Of a DNA stretch of 64,000 bases, positions 53,844 to 63,692 are shown piece by piece (position 1 is the stretch's first letter; the number at the start of each line of letters is the position of its first letter). Under the pieces are notes generated by a model. That model had not been told where the DNA came from and did no database searches. It saw only the letters and a list, made by a program, of their open reading frames with translations. A program made the translations under genes and the position numbers. Source of the stretch: Fibrobacter sp. (GTDB taxonomy: Bacteria; Fibrobacterota; Fibrobacteria; Fibrobacterales; Fibrobacteraceae); assembly GCA_024398995.1 (NCBI GenBank), contig JAKSIE010000003.1:1-64000 (forward strand), given 5' to 3'.

Positions 53844-54767
53844 CTATTTGCTTTCTCGTTCCTTAACCAAATTTCTCAAGTCTTCGATTGTCACAACGTA
53901 CTTGTTACGGCAAAAATCGCAGACCATTTCCAAGTCCTTGCCATCCTTTTCCAAATCCTTCAGATCACTAAGGGGCAGTGCTGCCAAGGAACTGATGGTG
54001 CGTTCCTTGCTGCAGGGGCAGAAAGGCTTGGCGCCAAATTCCTTGATGACCTCGATCTCATAGGGACCTTCGAACTGGTAAAGAAGCTCGTCCACCATGG
54101 TCTTGCCGCCCTTTTCCTGGGCTTCGTACATTTCGTTGAATTTAGGCAAGTTCAAAACAACCTGTTCCAAGGTGGTGGTGTCCTTCTCTTCCATTTCGGG
54201 GAAGGCTTCTACATAAAAACCGACGGCGTAGTCCAGCTTGCTCGGGTCCTGCTTGTTGAACTGAGCCTCGATACCCACAGCGGAGAGAATCTGCTCGGAC
54301 TGGAACAAGTAGGTTGCCAAGTTTTGACCCATGGAGGTGCTCACCGCCTGCACCACACTTTCGTGGACACGCTTGCCGTATTCGTTCAGCTTCACCACCT
54401 GGTAGTTCTGGGGAATCAGGGCCGGTTCGTCGCCCTTGATGGCCTGCAGTTCGTCCTGGGGAATCATGGCGCGCACAAAATAGAAGGACTCTTCATCTTC
54501 CTTGCGGCTGATGTAGGGAGTGGTGTCCGCCTTGGCGCAAGAAATCTCTCCGCCAAAGGTGGCAGTAACGCTTACAGTACCCTTCATCTTGAGACTGCTG
54601 CTCAAAAAGATAGACGAAATAGTAGTTTCGGCCAAGAGCTTCAGGGAATAGGACTGTGCGCCGTGCTTTGCGCCGATTTCGTTCATTGTGTTGGTAATAT
54701 CCACAAGAACCAGGCGGAAAGGAGACATTTTGCCGGTAGAACGAATAATACGATCTTTCAAATTCAT
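53844..54767 (-). CDS. hslO: Hsp33 redox-regulated chaperone
   Basis: 307 residues starting at MNLKDRIIR; a longer upstream extension is open but not Hsp33-like. The redox switch is present as CPC, then 30 residues, then CDFC, matching the family CxC-x(27-32)-CxxC zinc center. The N-terminal part contains the substrate-binding fold (LKLLAETTISSIFLSSSL). It prevents aggregation under oxidative stress in the cytosol. Confidence 0.9.
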   Translation of the reverse strand: MNLKDRIIRSTGKMSPFRLVLVDITNTMNEIGAKHGAQSYSLKLLAETTISSIFLSSSLKMKGTVSVTATFGGEISCAKADTTPYISRKEDEESFYFVRAMIPQDELQAIKGDEPALIPQNYQVVKLNEYGKRVHESVVQAVSTSMGQNLATYLFQSEQILSAVGIEAQFNKQDPSKLDYAVGFYVEAFPEMEEKDTTTLEQVVLNLPKFNEMYEAQEKGGKTMVDELLYQFEGPYEIEVIKEFGAKPFCPCSKERTISSLAALPLSDLKDLEKDGKDLEMVCDFCRNKYVVTIEDLRNLVKERESK

Positions 54768-55026
54768 GATGGCAAATGTAGTAAAAAGGGAATTTTTTCT
54801 CAAAAAAAGCTCCCTGTCCGGTGAGGCTTGAACGTGAAAAACGTCCCGTTCTCGACTTGAATTGAAAATATAGGGCACATTTGTGCTGTATTGTGGGCGC
54901 GTTCTATGATATTGGTCAATTTTTCCTTATTTTCGCAACTTTGTTCGTACTGATTGTAAGGATTTTGTAACCTGAAAGCTATATTTTACAATGTATATGG
55001 ATTTAGGTGTTTATAGAGAGAAAAAA
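54768..55026. other. Intergenic region before the pilin operon
   Basis: 259 bases, AT-rich toward the right. TATATT at about 54980 is a candidate -10 box for the pilin operon; a matching -35 box is not clear. An in-frame ATG at 54991 exists but has no ribosome site. Confidence 0.4.
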
Positions 55027-55635
55027 ATGAATCAAGCCTATAAGCAAAGTTGCGAAGCCCAAAAAGGCTTTACTCTAATTGAATTGATGGTGGTTGTCGC
55101 CATCATGGGTATTCTGGCTGGTCTCAGTTTTGCCGGTCTTCAGGGGGCTGTCAAGAACCACCGTGTCGAAGGTGCAGCAAACAATTTGGCTGCGTTTATG
55201 GAACGTGTGGCTGCACTTGCCAGTTCTAGGTCCGAAACCTTGTGTATCGCGCTCTCCGGAACAGCAACTTTAAATGTGTACGCCAAGTGTTCCGTTGAAG
55301 AAGGCGAGGAAGTTGACGGTACGAAGCAACCAGATCAGCTTGTGACTGATGAAGACAATCTTGTGGATTCCTTTACACTGGAATCTCCTATGACTTTCGT
55401 GACCACATCCTGCGATAATCTTTGCCCCAGCGGAGATAACTCTTGTGGCAATTGGCTCGATGTGGGCAAGGGCATTTTTGTTCCTAAGCTAGGTCTTTCT
55501 GCTGCCCCTATTTCGGGTTATGTGTGTGCAGTCTATAGTGACAACACAAGCTTTGCAGCGGCTTATAAGTCTAAAAGCAACAACAAGTTGCTTGCATACA
55601 CCAGCATTGAAGGTGATGCTTGGGAAGAAGAGTAG
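55027..55635 (+). CDS. GspH/FimT-like type IV minor pilin
   Basis: 202 residues from the ATG after AGAGAG. The class III signal QKG-FTLIELMVVVAIMG is cleaved after Gly, with Glu at +5. The rest is a globular periplasmic or extracellular domain with four Cys (TSCDNLCPSGDNSCG). First gene of the operon; likely part of the pilus-priming minor pilin complex. Confidence 0.85.
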   Translation: MNQAYKQSCEAQKGFTLIELMVVVAIMGILAGLSFAGLQGAVKNHRVEGAANNLAAFMERVAALASSRSETLCIALSGTATLNVYAKCSVEEGEEVDGTKQPDQLVTDEDNLVDSFTLESPMTFVTTSCDNLCPSGDNSCGNWLDVGKGIFVPKLGLSAAPISGYVCAVYSDNTSFAAAYKSKSNNKLLAYTSIEGDAWEEE

Positions 55636-55646
55636 GGACGCTTACT

Positions 55647-56159
55647 ATGAAGAATATGGTAAAAAACTTTTTTAAGCAGCACGGACTGGGCTCCAAGGTC
55701 GGCATTGGAATTACTGAAGTCCTTATTGCATCAATGGTTTTGGGTTTCATGTGTGTTGCCTTAAATAAACTCCAGTCTGGAAATCATGAAACATACCTTC
55801 GTATCCGCGGTCGTGATGCCGCTACGGAAGTTGCACAGAATCTTTTGGATTCTCTCCGCTCCGTGGGGGCCAGTTCAGTCCCATCACATTCCGAAGCGGA
55901 TAAGGACACCACGTTTGTAATCGGGGATGTTGAACGTACTTGGGATCGTGGTCTCGGCGGAAAGGCTTCTATCAAGTACTCTCGAAAGCTTACTGTTTAT
56001 GCTAAGCAAGACTATGAAGTTATAAACGAGTCGAAATATGAAAATACCCGGGATGACAAGCCTTTGCCTCATGTTTACGCCAAACAGGTGGATGTAGAGG
56101 TTTCCTGGCCTTTTAAGGGGTCTACCCAATCCATTACAGTGTCGGGGGTAATCCGATGA
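55647..56159 (+). CDS. PilV-like minor pilin
   Basis: 170 residues; ATG at 55647 with AGGGACG upstream. Prepilin signal KVG-IGITEVLIASMVLGF with Glu at +5. The N-terminal leader is longer than usual (16 residues). It overlaps the next start by 4 bases (ATGA). Confidence 0.8.
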   Translation: MKNMVKNFFKQHGLGSKVGIGITEVLIASMVLGFMCVALNKLQSGNHETYLRIRGRDAATEVAQNLLDSLRSVGASSVPSHSEADKDTTFVIGDVERTWDRGLGGKASIKYSRKLTVYAKQDYEVINESKYENTRDDKPLPHVYAKQVDVEVSWPFKGSTQSITVSGVIR

Positions 56160-57505
56160 AGTGTAAGAATAACAAGAAGGGCTTTACCTTAATTGAGCTT
56201 TTGGTTTATATGGCCATTGTAGGCATTGTTGTTGTCATTGCGGGCCAGGTTTACAGCGATAATACAAAGATGCGTGTTCGTACCCAGAACATGCTGGCTG
56301 CTGGCGAATTGGCAGAGAATACTGCTGCCCTGATTAGGGATGATTTGGCTCAGATGGGTGCTAAGACTAAGAAGGGTGACGTCGATTACGAAATTCTCGA
56401 TGACGTTATGATGAAACCGATAGATGATTTGTATGTTCCTGATTCATCCTCCTTTGCTTACCATTTGATAAAAGGCAAAAAGAAGGGTGATGAGCAACTT
56501 TATAGTGATGCCATCGACTTCCGTAGAGCCTACTACGAAAATGGAACCTTTAAGCGTGTAGAAGAAGTTTCTTGGTCCCTGGACGATGGTACCTTGTATC
56601 GCTCTTGCAAAACCATTTCTGGTACTGCAGATGAATCCTTGTGTCCGGAAGCTGCCGATGCCGATAATCTACCAAAGGTTGCAATCGCCACGGGCGTGAC
56701 CAATTTTATGCTGACTCCGGCAAAACCCAGTAACTTGAGTGCTGGTTCTGGCACAGGTTCTGTCAGTGTTGATGGCAGGATGTTCCCCAGCACCGATGGT
56801 TCTGTAAAGGCTTTCAGAATGATCTCCTATGGTGGAACGGATTTTTTTGCTAAGGCTAATTCCATGCCGAACCTTTCCACAGGAACGGTTACCTTGTCTG
56901 GCTTTAGCTCAAACTACCAGAGCAGTGGTGCTGCAGTTGACCATCCCGTCAAACACCAGTACTATGTGGCTGATGGAGATGCTTCCGAAGACTCCTGGAC
57001 AAATTGCCATGAATTTTCTTTTGAAAAGGACCAGGAATACGAGATTACATTCAACATGAATAATATGACCGATAGGTCTAGAATGTTCAGGCCGAATTTT
57101 GATCATATGGCTGTAGGTATCCGCAAGAAAGGCGATGCTACCCCTGGAAAATACGAAAGTGTTACGGACTATCTTTTTTACCCACCTGAAGATAGTGATG
57201 GTTATGGTACTCGTTCTATGCGGTTCAGCTTTAATGAAACAGGTAATGGTCCGTTTACTGGTTGTGTCGCCTTTACCTTTGTATTCTATTCGCCCACGGT
57301 TTCCGCAGGTTCTTTTGCTATCACAAATTTAGTTGTACGTAAGGTGGTTGATTCGGATTATACGTTTGAAGATAACTATCAGCCCAATGTTTATGATCGT
57401 AAGAATGTTCGTGCTTTCCGTTTAAAGCTGGACCTGGAAAAAGGTCGTGAAAACGGTCATGCCGAAATGGTAATTCCCGTACCCAGCAATGGTACAAAGG
57501 GGTAG
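56156..57505 (+). CDS. PilW-like minor pilin
   Basis: 449 residues. Prepilin signal KKG-FTLIELLVYMAIVG, then a long globular domain. PilW proteins are the larger minor pilins that, with PilV and PilX, start pilus assembly. The ATGA overlap with the preceding gene indicates coupled translation. Confidence 0.82.
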   Translation: MKCKNNKKGFTLIELLVYMAIVGIVVVIAGQVYSDNTKMRVRTQNMLAAGELAENTAALIRDDLAQMGAKTKKGDVDYEILDDVMMKPIDDLYVPDSSSFAYHLIKGKKKGDEQLYSDAIDFRRAYYENGTFKRVEEVSWSLDDGTLYRSCKTISGTADESLCPEAADADNLPKVAIATGVTNFMLTPAKPSNLSAGSGTGSVSVDGRMFPSTDGSVKAFRMISYGGTDFFAKANSMPNLSTGTVTLSGFSSNYQSSGAAVDHPVKHQYYVADGDASEDSWTNCHEFSFEKDQEYEITFNMNNMTDRSRMFRPNFDHMAVGIRKKGDATPGKYESVTDYLFYPPEDSDGYGTRSMRFSFNETGNGPFTGCVAFTFVFYSPTVSAGSFAITNLVVRKVVDSDYTFEDNYQPNVYDRKNVRAFRLKLDLEKGRENGHAEMVIPVPSNGTKG

Positions 57506-57509
57506 TCCT

Positions 57510-60500
57510 ATGATGAATTCGAAGAAAGGTATTTCTATTGTCGCAGTACTTCTGTTTATGTTGATCGCTACGATCGCAGGTACTGCAACTTATAGGTGGT
57601 TGTCTTCCGAAGGCCGGAGCAGCGCTTCTAGAATGTTCCAGAGCGAAGCTCGCATGGCTGCTGTTGCTGGTATTGAATCCGCACGATCCTGGTTTGCACA
57701 TCACGGTAATGAAACTGGTGCTATTGTTAAGCAAACAAAAAATGCTAAGAAGAAAAATAAGGCTGTAAAGCTTGACGATGTATTGGTCTCCTTTAAAAAG
57801 GATAAGCAGAATTACTCTGTATATGTGGTTGATGTTGATGACTCCAAACAACCTTATAAAATAAAGGTTGTTTCTGAGGGTTCTTCCAGAGATGGTACAG
57901 CCAAGTTTAGTGAAACAGCTATTTTCAATGTCAGTGGCCTGTATCAGGTGGGCAAGCCGACAAAGACTTCTCCTGTAAATTTTGATGCCAACTACTTTGG
58001 TGGCTCTGTGAATATGAATCAGGGAAGTGCCATGGAATCAATGATGGTGAGTGGCGATGTTACCGGTAATGAAATCTCTGTTTCCCGTAAGCTGGTAGCC
58101 ACGGGCAATGTTGGTCATAGCTCTAACAAGATTACATTGGCCGATACAAACTGCATTGGTGGTAATCTTGAAAATGACAATGATGGTATTTGGGGCCTAG
58201 GATCTCATCTGTATATTGCAGGAGACACAAAAAAGTTTTCCTATGCTAGTGGATCTAATTTTACAGCTGGAGACATTTATGTAGGTGGAAATTTTGAATT
58301 GAGTGGTTCTGCTAACACTAATATGGTGATTGGTGGTAATGTTTCTGTTAACGGAAATTATGTTGGAAACAGCACCGCCAAAAATTTGACCATCAATGGC
58401 GATTTTTGCCTTGGTGATAATTCTACGATGGATTTGGCAAATCCCTCCGGTTCTGACAAGGGTGGCCTTGAAATCAAGGGGAGCACTTGGATTCCTAAGG
58501 GCGATGCTTTGTTTAACTCTAATCTTTATTCTGTTGACATTCTTGGCGGTCAAAACAATAAGGCTTACATTAATGGCATTACCAAATGCGAAGGCTTCTA
58601 TCGTAAGTATGATAATGGTCTTGGTTTGAGTACTCAGCAAATAGATGGCTTTACTGCCTGTCCTTCGGATATGTATTATCAGGTGAGTGGAGAACCGAAT
58701 AATTATGAAGCTGAAACTTCCGAATGTGAAACTTCCAAGACGGAGCAAATACAGGGCGATTGTAAGACGTATTGGTGTGAAAGAAAAGGCAGTTATAAAA
58801 AAGTAGGGCTTGCAGGCTTTTGTGATATTGGATGGAACAAAGTGTGTAAAGAATACAATTACACGACTAAAACGACCTGTGTCGAATATAAAAAGATTGG
58901 CTATCGAATCTATCCCAAATACGCGCTGTTCACAACGAGGGCCGAGCCCAATGCTTCTATGCCTTCTGCACAAAAGCCGGAATGCGCTCAGGAAGCCAAG
59001 AACATCTGTACAGATAGCTATCTGAACACTTCTAATATGTGCCCCGATGGAAAGACTCCCAAAATCGACGATTTGTTAAGCACTGCAGCAAAGTATTATG
59101 GCAATGACGATAACTTATCTAAGTGCGTCAAGGATAAAGTCACAAATGGTGATGAAAATAGTTTGATGAATGGTGCTGGCATAGACATTATTAACGATTG
59201 CTATGCAACCAGTTCCAGTGAACTTTACAATGGCTATTTGGTTGTGAAAGCCTCTGCAACAAAGTTAACCAAGATTTTCGGATCTACAAATGGTAGAAAA
59301 TTTAAGGGAAAGTTCATCATCTACGTAGATGAGCATGATAACAGTGGTAATAAAATCTCGGGTAAGTTGCCTCCGACAGAGAACATGGATGACGGAAAAC
59401 AGTCTGTTGTCTTTATGTATCTGCCCAACGGTGGTGGCGCAATTACCCAGTCCGGTGGCGGAAACGAATATCGTTACTTCATTTATTCTATGAAGAATAT
59501 TGAAAGTATTGGCTCTGAAAGCGAAGGCAAATGGACTGGTTCATTCTATTTCTCCGCGGATAAATGCGCTAAGCTAGAAAAATTGGGTAATGGCCAGGTC
59601 CAATCTATCGTGTACGACGAATCTTTGATTGCAGATCTTGCTAATAACGCTATCATTTGTGGTGCAGATGCGTTTGATTGTGGTGGTAGTGCTGCCGATG
59701 ATGCCGAAGGTTCTTCCTCTGGTGGTAGCGGTACTTCCGATAATAAGGACTCCGTTTACGTTGCTGTCGGAGCAAATCTGCTGGTAGAGCTTGAATCTCA
59801 GTATAAGACCACTGAAAATATCAGCAGCTCTGAGAACGTAGCTTCCTCTGTTGTTGTACTTCCGCGAATTGTCTATTTGAATAGCGATGCCGAAGGTGAA
59901 CTTAGAGATTATTTCTCTGTGATTCCTCTGAATGGTGCGAGAATTTCTGGGACCGGTAGCTTAAGCTGTTCAAATAGACTGCTGGAAGCAATTCCTTTGC
60001 CGGATCTTGAGGCTAATACGAATGCAATCTGTACTTATTCGAATGTGAATAACGGAAATAATTTCAAGTCTGAATTCTATGTGGCAATCGAAGGCGCAGC
60101 GAACGCCATTCCGAAGGTTGGCTTTGATGGGGATGCTGCAATAAATCTTGGCTTGGAAACAGACCACTCTATTGATGTTATTATGAATATCGGTGCTGTT
60201 AATAATGGCGCAGGTAAGTATGAATTGGATGTTGTGGTGTCAGGACAATTTGACTGGATCGATAATGTTGTGACAAGCGATAACTTTGAGGTCGTCGATG
60301 GAACGTCTGATACCGAACGTAGGTATCATCTTTCTGGAAACATCTCACCGAACGAAACTACAGCCAAGTTGTTTGTCGTGAAAACAACCACATCGTCTCC
60401 GACAGGAAACCTTGTGTTCACCATTGAAAATGCAAAGAACTGTAGGCCTGTTGCCGCTGTAAAGTCTATTACCCTTAGAGGCTCCATGCAGGTTGTTCGA

Positions 60501-63500
60501 GCTCCCATAAGCGAGTACTGTGCAAAGGACGAAAATAGGGACGGAGACTATTGTAAGAATAGAGTCCCGGCTGATTTCAGCAGTATTCCTTCTTGCACAA
60601 CGTTTGTGAAGAATAATTTTGGTGAAAATTTTGAGTGGATTACCGCTGTTGGCGATGAATGCTCTGTTTCCTCTGAAAATGAAACTCCGCAAACGAATAA
60701 TAAATGGCGCTGCTATATGGGCTCATCTATTAATCTTGTTCGACAGGGGTCTAGTAAGGTCGAAGAATACTGTGAGGTGTATCTGCCTGGTACAAACAAC
60801 ACCATCACAACCTTTACAAATAACAATGACCAATCTCTTTATGCTGAAATAAAGCATAAAAAGGCAACACTAGACATTGAACTGAAGAACCGTAGTAGTG
60901 GCTATGCCTTGATGTATTTGTCTACAAAGGCTTACTCTTCCTACTTTGATGTTTTGAAGGCTATTGATGATCGCGAATTGACGAATCCTGTGACATGTAA
61001 TGATTCCAAGTGTACAGAGACTGTTTATGCAGGATATCATGTGTACCTGGTTGGCAAGTCTACAACTACGGATAAGTTCTCTCATTGGGAATATCCCTCT
61101 TCTGTAGCTGGGGAAGCCAATGTTAAGGTTGAAGGAAACCCGTACCATATCTTTGTGAAGGGAAATACAACAGCTATTGGCGTGTTTAATGATCGTGATG
61201 ATCATTGCTTCTATGAAAATTTTGATGGAACTCAAATTTTCTGTAATTCTAATACCTATAACTGTATTGATACGTGCGACGGAGAAACTCATTGCTCGTT
61301 GAACGATCATAAGAATTCTAATGCCAACTGGACTATGGTCCGTTCAAATACCAAGGAAGATCCTGAAAATTGTATTGTTTATGGAAGAAGTGCGTTGCTT
61401 GGTGGTGAATGTAAAAAACACTGGTCGATATGGGGCTTTGAATTGGTGCCTGATTATGTAGGTAGCTGCTGCGTAGAACCTGGCTATTTTAAGCCGTTGG
61501 AACGTGGTAATGGCACTGTTTATTTTAGACGTGGTGATAAATATGTGGATTTTGATCCAACAAACTGGAAGACTAGTTCCGGTTTTAATGGGGATGACCA
61601 TAAGGATGGTCAGACTTCTGTAATCCTTAATCATGTCGATGCCGGTGCAAATGGAACCCTTACCGCAAGTTTCTATACAGAAAACATTCCGTATACTTCA
61701 GGATCGACCGACCAAGTTCTGATATTCAATGTGCCTCAGTACCTTAATAGCGGTTTCATCCTTAGATCCAATGACGATGCCAGCAAGTATCTAACCTTGG
61801 GAATCTATGGAAAGAGCCTTGGAGGTAGTGAAGCTGGTTCTGTAAATATGTATGCTCGAGTTTGCTATTTTGATGCAAACGATCCAAGCATCACAGACGA
61901 CGGAAGAACAATGAAGTCGGCCGAAAATTGTGTGGCGCAAAAATTGAAGTATACCAGTATTGGCAAGCTCGATATTGCTATTCCCGTTAGCATGCTAAAC
62001 AAATTGAATCTTGAGGCTAAACTTCAAGGCAATAGCTTGAATGTAACAGTTGGTGTTGAACAGATTTTGGGTAGCAATTCTATAAATGCAACCCCCGTTC
62101 AATTTGATTTGAGTGCAGCACCATTCTCAAATCTGTACAGTGAATCTAGCGATAATCCGTATAGACGTGTGGGTATGAAACTGGCTGATGACAATTTCAG
62201 AATTTATGACATTGCATGGCGTGCTGATGGCTCGGATTGTTGGGATACCCCCTATGCAACCTGTTCTTTTGCTGCAAACTATGCTGGTGGACGAGTCCCT
62301 GAAAACCAGGACGCCATGCCCTGGGTGAATACCTCTACTTGGCTCTCTGACAAGGTTGCTGCAAAGGAGTGTGAAGTCACTTATTTCTACAACGGTTGTG
62401 ATATGGACAACGATCGCTATGATCAATACTCTTCTTTCTATGAGATGATAAATAGTTGGCGAGAAACTGCTAAAAAATGGTTTACAGGTTCTTTCTGTCG
62501 TGAACCTTCTGATAACGGTTTGTACTGGGATGACCAGGATGGTAATCGCGATGGTGTTCCTTTGAAAGAAGGGGTACAGTACAACTTCTCTTATAGAGGC
62601 CTTCATGGTGAAATGGTAAGTCCTCCCGAGTATACTCATACTGGCATTATCAGAAATGCTTCTGTGAGAGTTTCTTGTGATGGTATGAAGCGTAGCTATA
62701 TAGCTAATTGTGGTTCTTTCTGGGTGGGCTCCATTAACGAATGCTCTAGGAATGAAGTTGTTTATCCCTATAGTGCTTCCGGATTCCCCTATCTTGTGGG
62801 TGATATTGAAACTGATAAGAGCTTTGTCATGGATCAGGCCCTCAATCTGAGAAGTGCAGCTTTGGAATTTAGATTTGATGAAGATCCTGGTTCTGTGACT
62901 GTCTACCTAAAGGACGAAACTGGCCACGCATCTAAAACAACGACCCTCTCTTTGACGGATAATACCGTTGCCGTGGACGACCTTGTTGATGAATATGGGT
63001 TTGATCCTGAAAACGTTACAGAAATCGTGTTCTATTCTGAAAACGTATTTACGGTTAACGGAATTAGCAGTGCTTGTCCGAACGCTCCGTCTGCGACCTG
63101 CTTGACTGCCTCCTATTCTTCTGATGATGGATGGCGATTGAGTGGCAAAAGTTCTAAAGATGGTGCCTGTGAAATGTTGGTTTCTGATGGCTTTGAAACA
63201 AAGACCGCAACGGTTGTTTGCGGAGACGGTCCGTTTGTTCCGGTAATTGATGCTGAAATTACTGCGCTTAATAGCTGGGCAGAAAGTGTTTCTGCAGAAA
63301 CTGAATTCCAGGTGTCTTTGAGGGTCACTAAGGGCGAGGATGTTGCAACTTGCGATCCTGCAAAGGTGACCGTAAGCCCTGCTCCTGTTGTTACTCCCAA
63401 GCCGGGTGTACAGCATAGCACTTCTGCTCCTAAGAGCGCAACCTGCTCAAAGATTGATAATGGTATTTACCGTATTGAAGTGAGCGGTTGTGATTCCTAT

Positions 63501-63692
63501 GATAACTGCTCTGTCAAGACTCGGAAGAATGATGACATGCCGGAAGTTGTCTGTAATTGGGTGACTTACGGTTGCGATGTGTCCCTTTACAATGCCGGTA
63601 CATACGACATTATCTTTAACGATGGTGTTAGCGATCGTCGTCTTGCCGGTTGTTCTGGTATTGTTTTTGAAGAAGGAGTTGGCAATGAATAA
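57510..63692 (+). CDS. Giant PilX-like minor pilin/adhesin
   Basis: 2060 residues, over ten times the usual PilX length. ATG at 57510 with AAAGGGG upstream. The N-terminus KKG-ISIVAVLLFMLIATIAG is a prepilin-type segment lacking Glu at +5, as in PilX/GspK. About residues 165-350 are Gly/Asn-rich repeats (GGNVSVNGNYVGNS, NLTINGDFC) that suggest a beta-helix or bactofilin-like stack. The remainder is Cys-rich, with several predicted beta domains and a Pro-rich linker near the end (VSPAPVVTPKPG). Probably a tip adhesin carried by the minor pilin complex, inferred from position and size. Ligand unknown. Confidence 0.75.
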   Translation: MMNSKKGISIVAVLLFMLIATIAGTATYRWLSSEGRSSASRMFQSEARMAAVAGIESARSWFAHHGNETGAIVKQTKNAKKKNKAVKLDDVLVSFKKDKQNYSVYVVDVDDSKQPYKIKVVSEGSSRDGTAKFSETAIFNVSGLYQVGKPTKTSPVNFDANYFGGSVNMNQGSAMESMMVSGDVTGNEISVSRKLVATGNVGHSSNKITLADTNCIGGNLENDNDGIWGLGSHLYIAGDTKKFSYASGSNFTAGDIYVGGNFELSGSANTNMVIGGNVSVNGNYVGNSTAKNLTINGDFCLGDNSTMDLANPSGSDKGGLEIKGSTWIPKGDALFNSNLYSVDILGGQNNKAYINGITKCEGFYRKYDNGLGLSTQQIDGFTACPSDMYYQVSGEPNNYEAETSECETSKTEQIQGDCKTYWCERKGSYKKVGLAGFCDIGWNKVCKEYNYTTKTTCVEYKKIGYRIYPKYALFTTRAEPNASMPSAQKPECAQEAKNICTDSYLNTSNMCPDGKTPKIDDLLSTAAKYYGNDDNLSKCVKDKVTNGDENSLMNGAGIDIINDCYATSSSELYNGYLVVKASATKLTKIFGSTNGRKFKGKFIIYVDEHDNSGNKISGKLPPTENMDDGKQSVVFMYLPNGGGAITQSGGGNEYRYFIYSMKNIESIGSESEGKWTGSFYFSADKCAKLEKLGNGQVQSIVYDESLIADLANNAIICGADAFDCGGSAADDAEGSSSGGSGTSDNKDSVYVAVGANLLVELESQYKTTENISSSENVASSVVVLPRIVYLNSDAEGELRDYFSVIPLNGARISGTGSLSCSNRLLEAIPLPDLEANTNAICTYSNVNNGNNFKSEFYVAIEGAANAIPKVGFDGDAAINLGLETDHSIDVIMNIGAVNNGAGKYELDVVVSGQFDWIDNVVTSDNFEVVDGTSDTERRYHLSGNISPNETTAKLFVVKTTTSSPTGNLVFTIENAKNCRPVAAVKSITLRGSMQVVRAPISEYCAKDENRDGDYCKNRVPADFSSIPSCTTFVKNNFGENFEWITAVGDECSVSSENETPQTNNKWRCYMGSSINLVRQGSSKVEEYCEVYLPGTNNTITTFTNNNDQSLYAEIKHKKATLDIELKNRSSGYALMYLSTKAYSSYFDVLKAIDDRELTNPVTCNDSKCTETVYAGYHVYLVGKSTTTDKFSHWEYPSSVAGEANVKVEGNPYHIFVKGNTTAIGVFNDRDDHCFYENFDGTQIFCNSNTYNCIDTCDGETHCSLNDHKNSNANWTMVRSNTKEDPENCIVYGRSALLGGECKKHWSIWGFELVPDYVGSCCVEPGYFKPLERGNGTVYFRRGDKYVDFDPTNWKTSSGFNGDDHKDGQTSVILNHVDAGANGTLTASFYTENIPYTSGSTDQVLIFNVPQYLNSGFILRSNDDASKYLTLGIYGKSLGGSEAGSVNMYARVCYFDANDPSITDDGRTMKSAENCVAQKLKYTSIGKLDIAIPVSMLNKLNLEAKLQGNSLNVTVGVEQILGSNSINATPVQFDLSAAPFSNLYSESSDNPYRRVGMKLADDNFRIYDIAWRADGSDCWDTPYATCSFAANYAGGRVPENQDAMPWVNTSTWLSDKVAAKECEVTYFYNGCDMDNDRYDQYSSFYEMINSWRETAKKWFTGSFCREPSDNGLYWDDQDGNRDGVPLKEGVQYNFSYRGLHGEMVSPPEYTHTGIIRNASVRVSCDGMKRSYIANCGSFWVGSINECSRNEVVYPYSASGFPYLVGDIETDKSFVMDQALNLRSAALEFRFDEDPGSVTVYLKDETGHASKTTTLSLTDNTVAVDDLVDEYGFDPENVTEIVFYSENVFTVNGISSACPNAPSATCLTASYSSDDGWRLSGKSSKDGACEMLVSDGFETKTATVVCGDGPFVPVIDAEITALNSWAESVSAETEFQVSLRVTKGEDVATCDPAKVTVSPAPVVTPKPGVQHSTSAPKSATCSKIDNGIYRIEVSGCDSYDNCSVKTRKNDDMPEVVCNWVTYGCDVSLYNAGTYDIIFNDGVSDRRLAGCSGIVFEEGVGNE

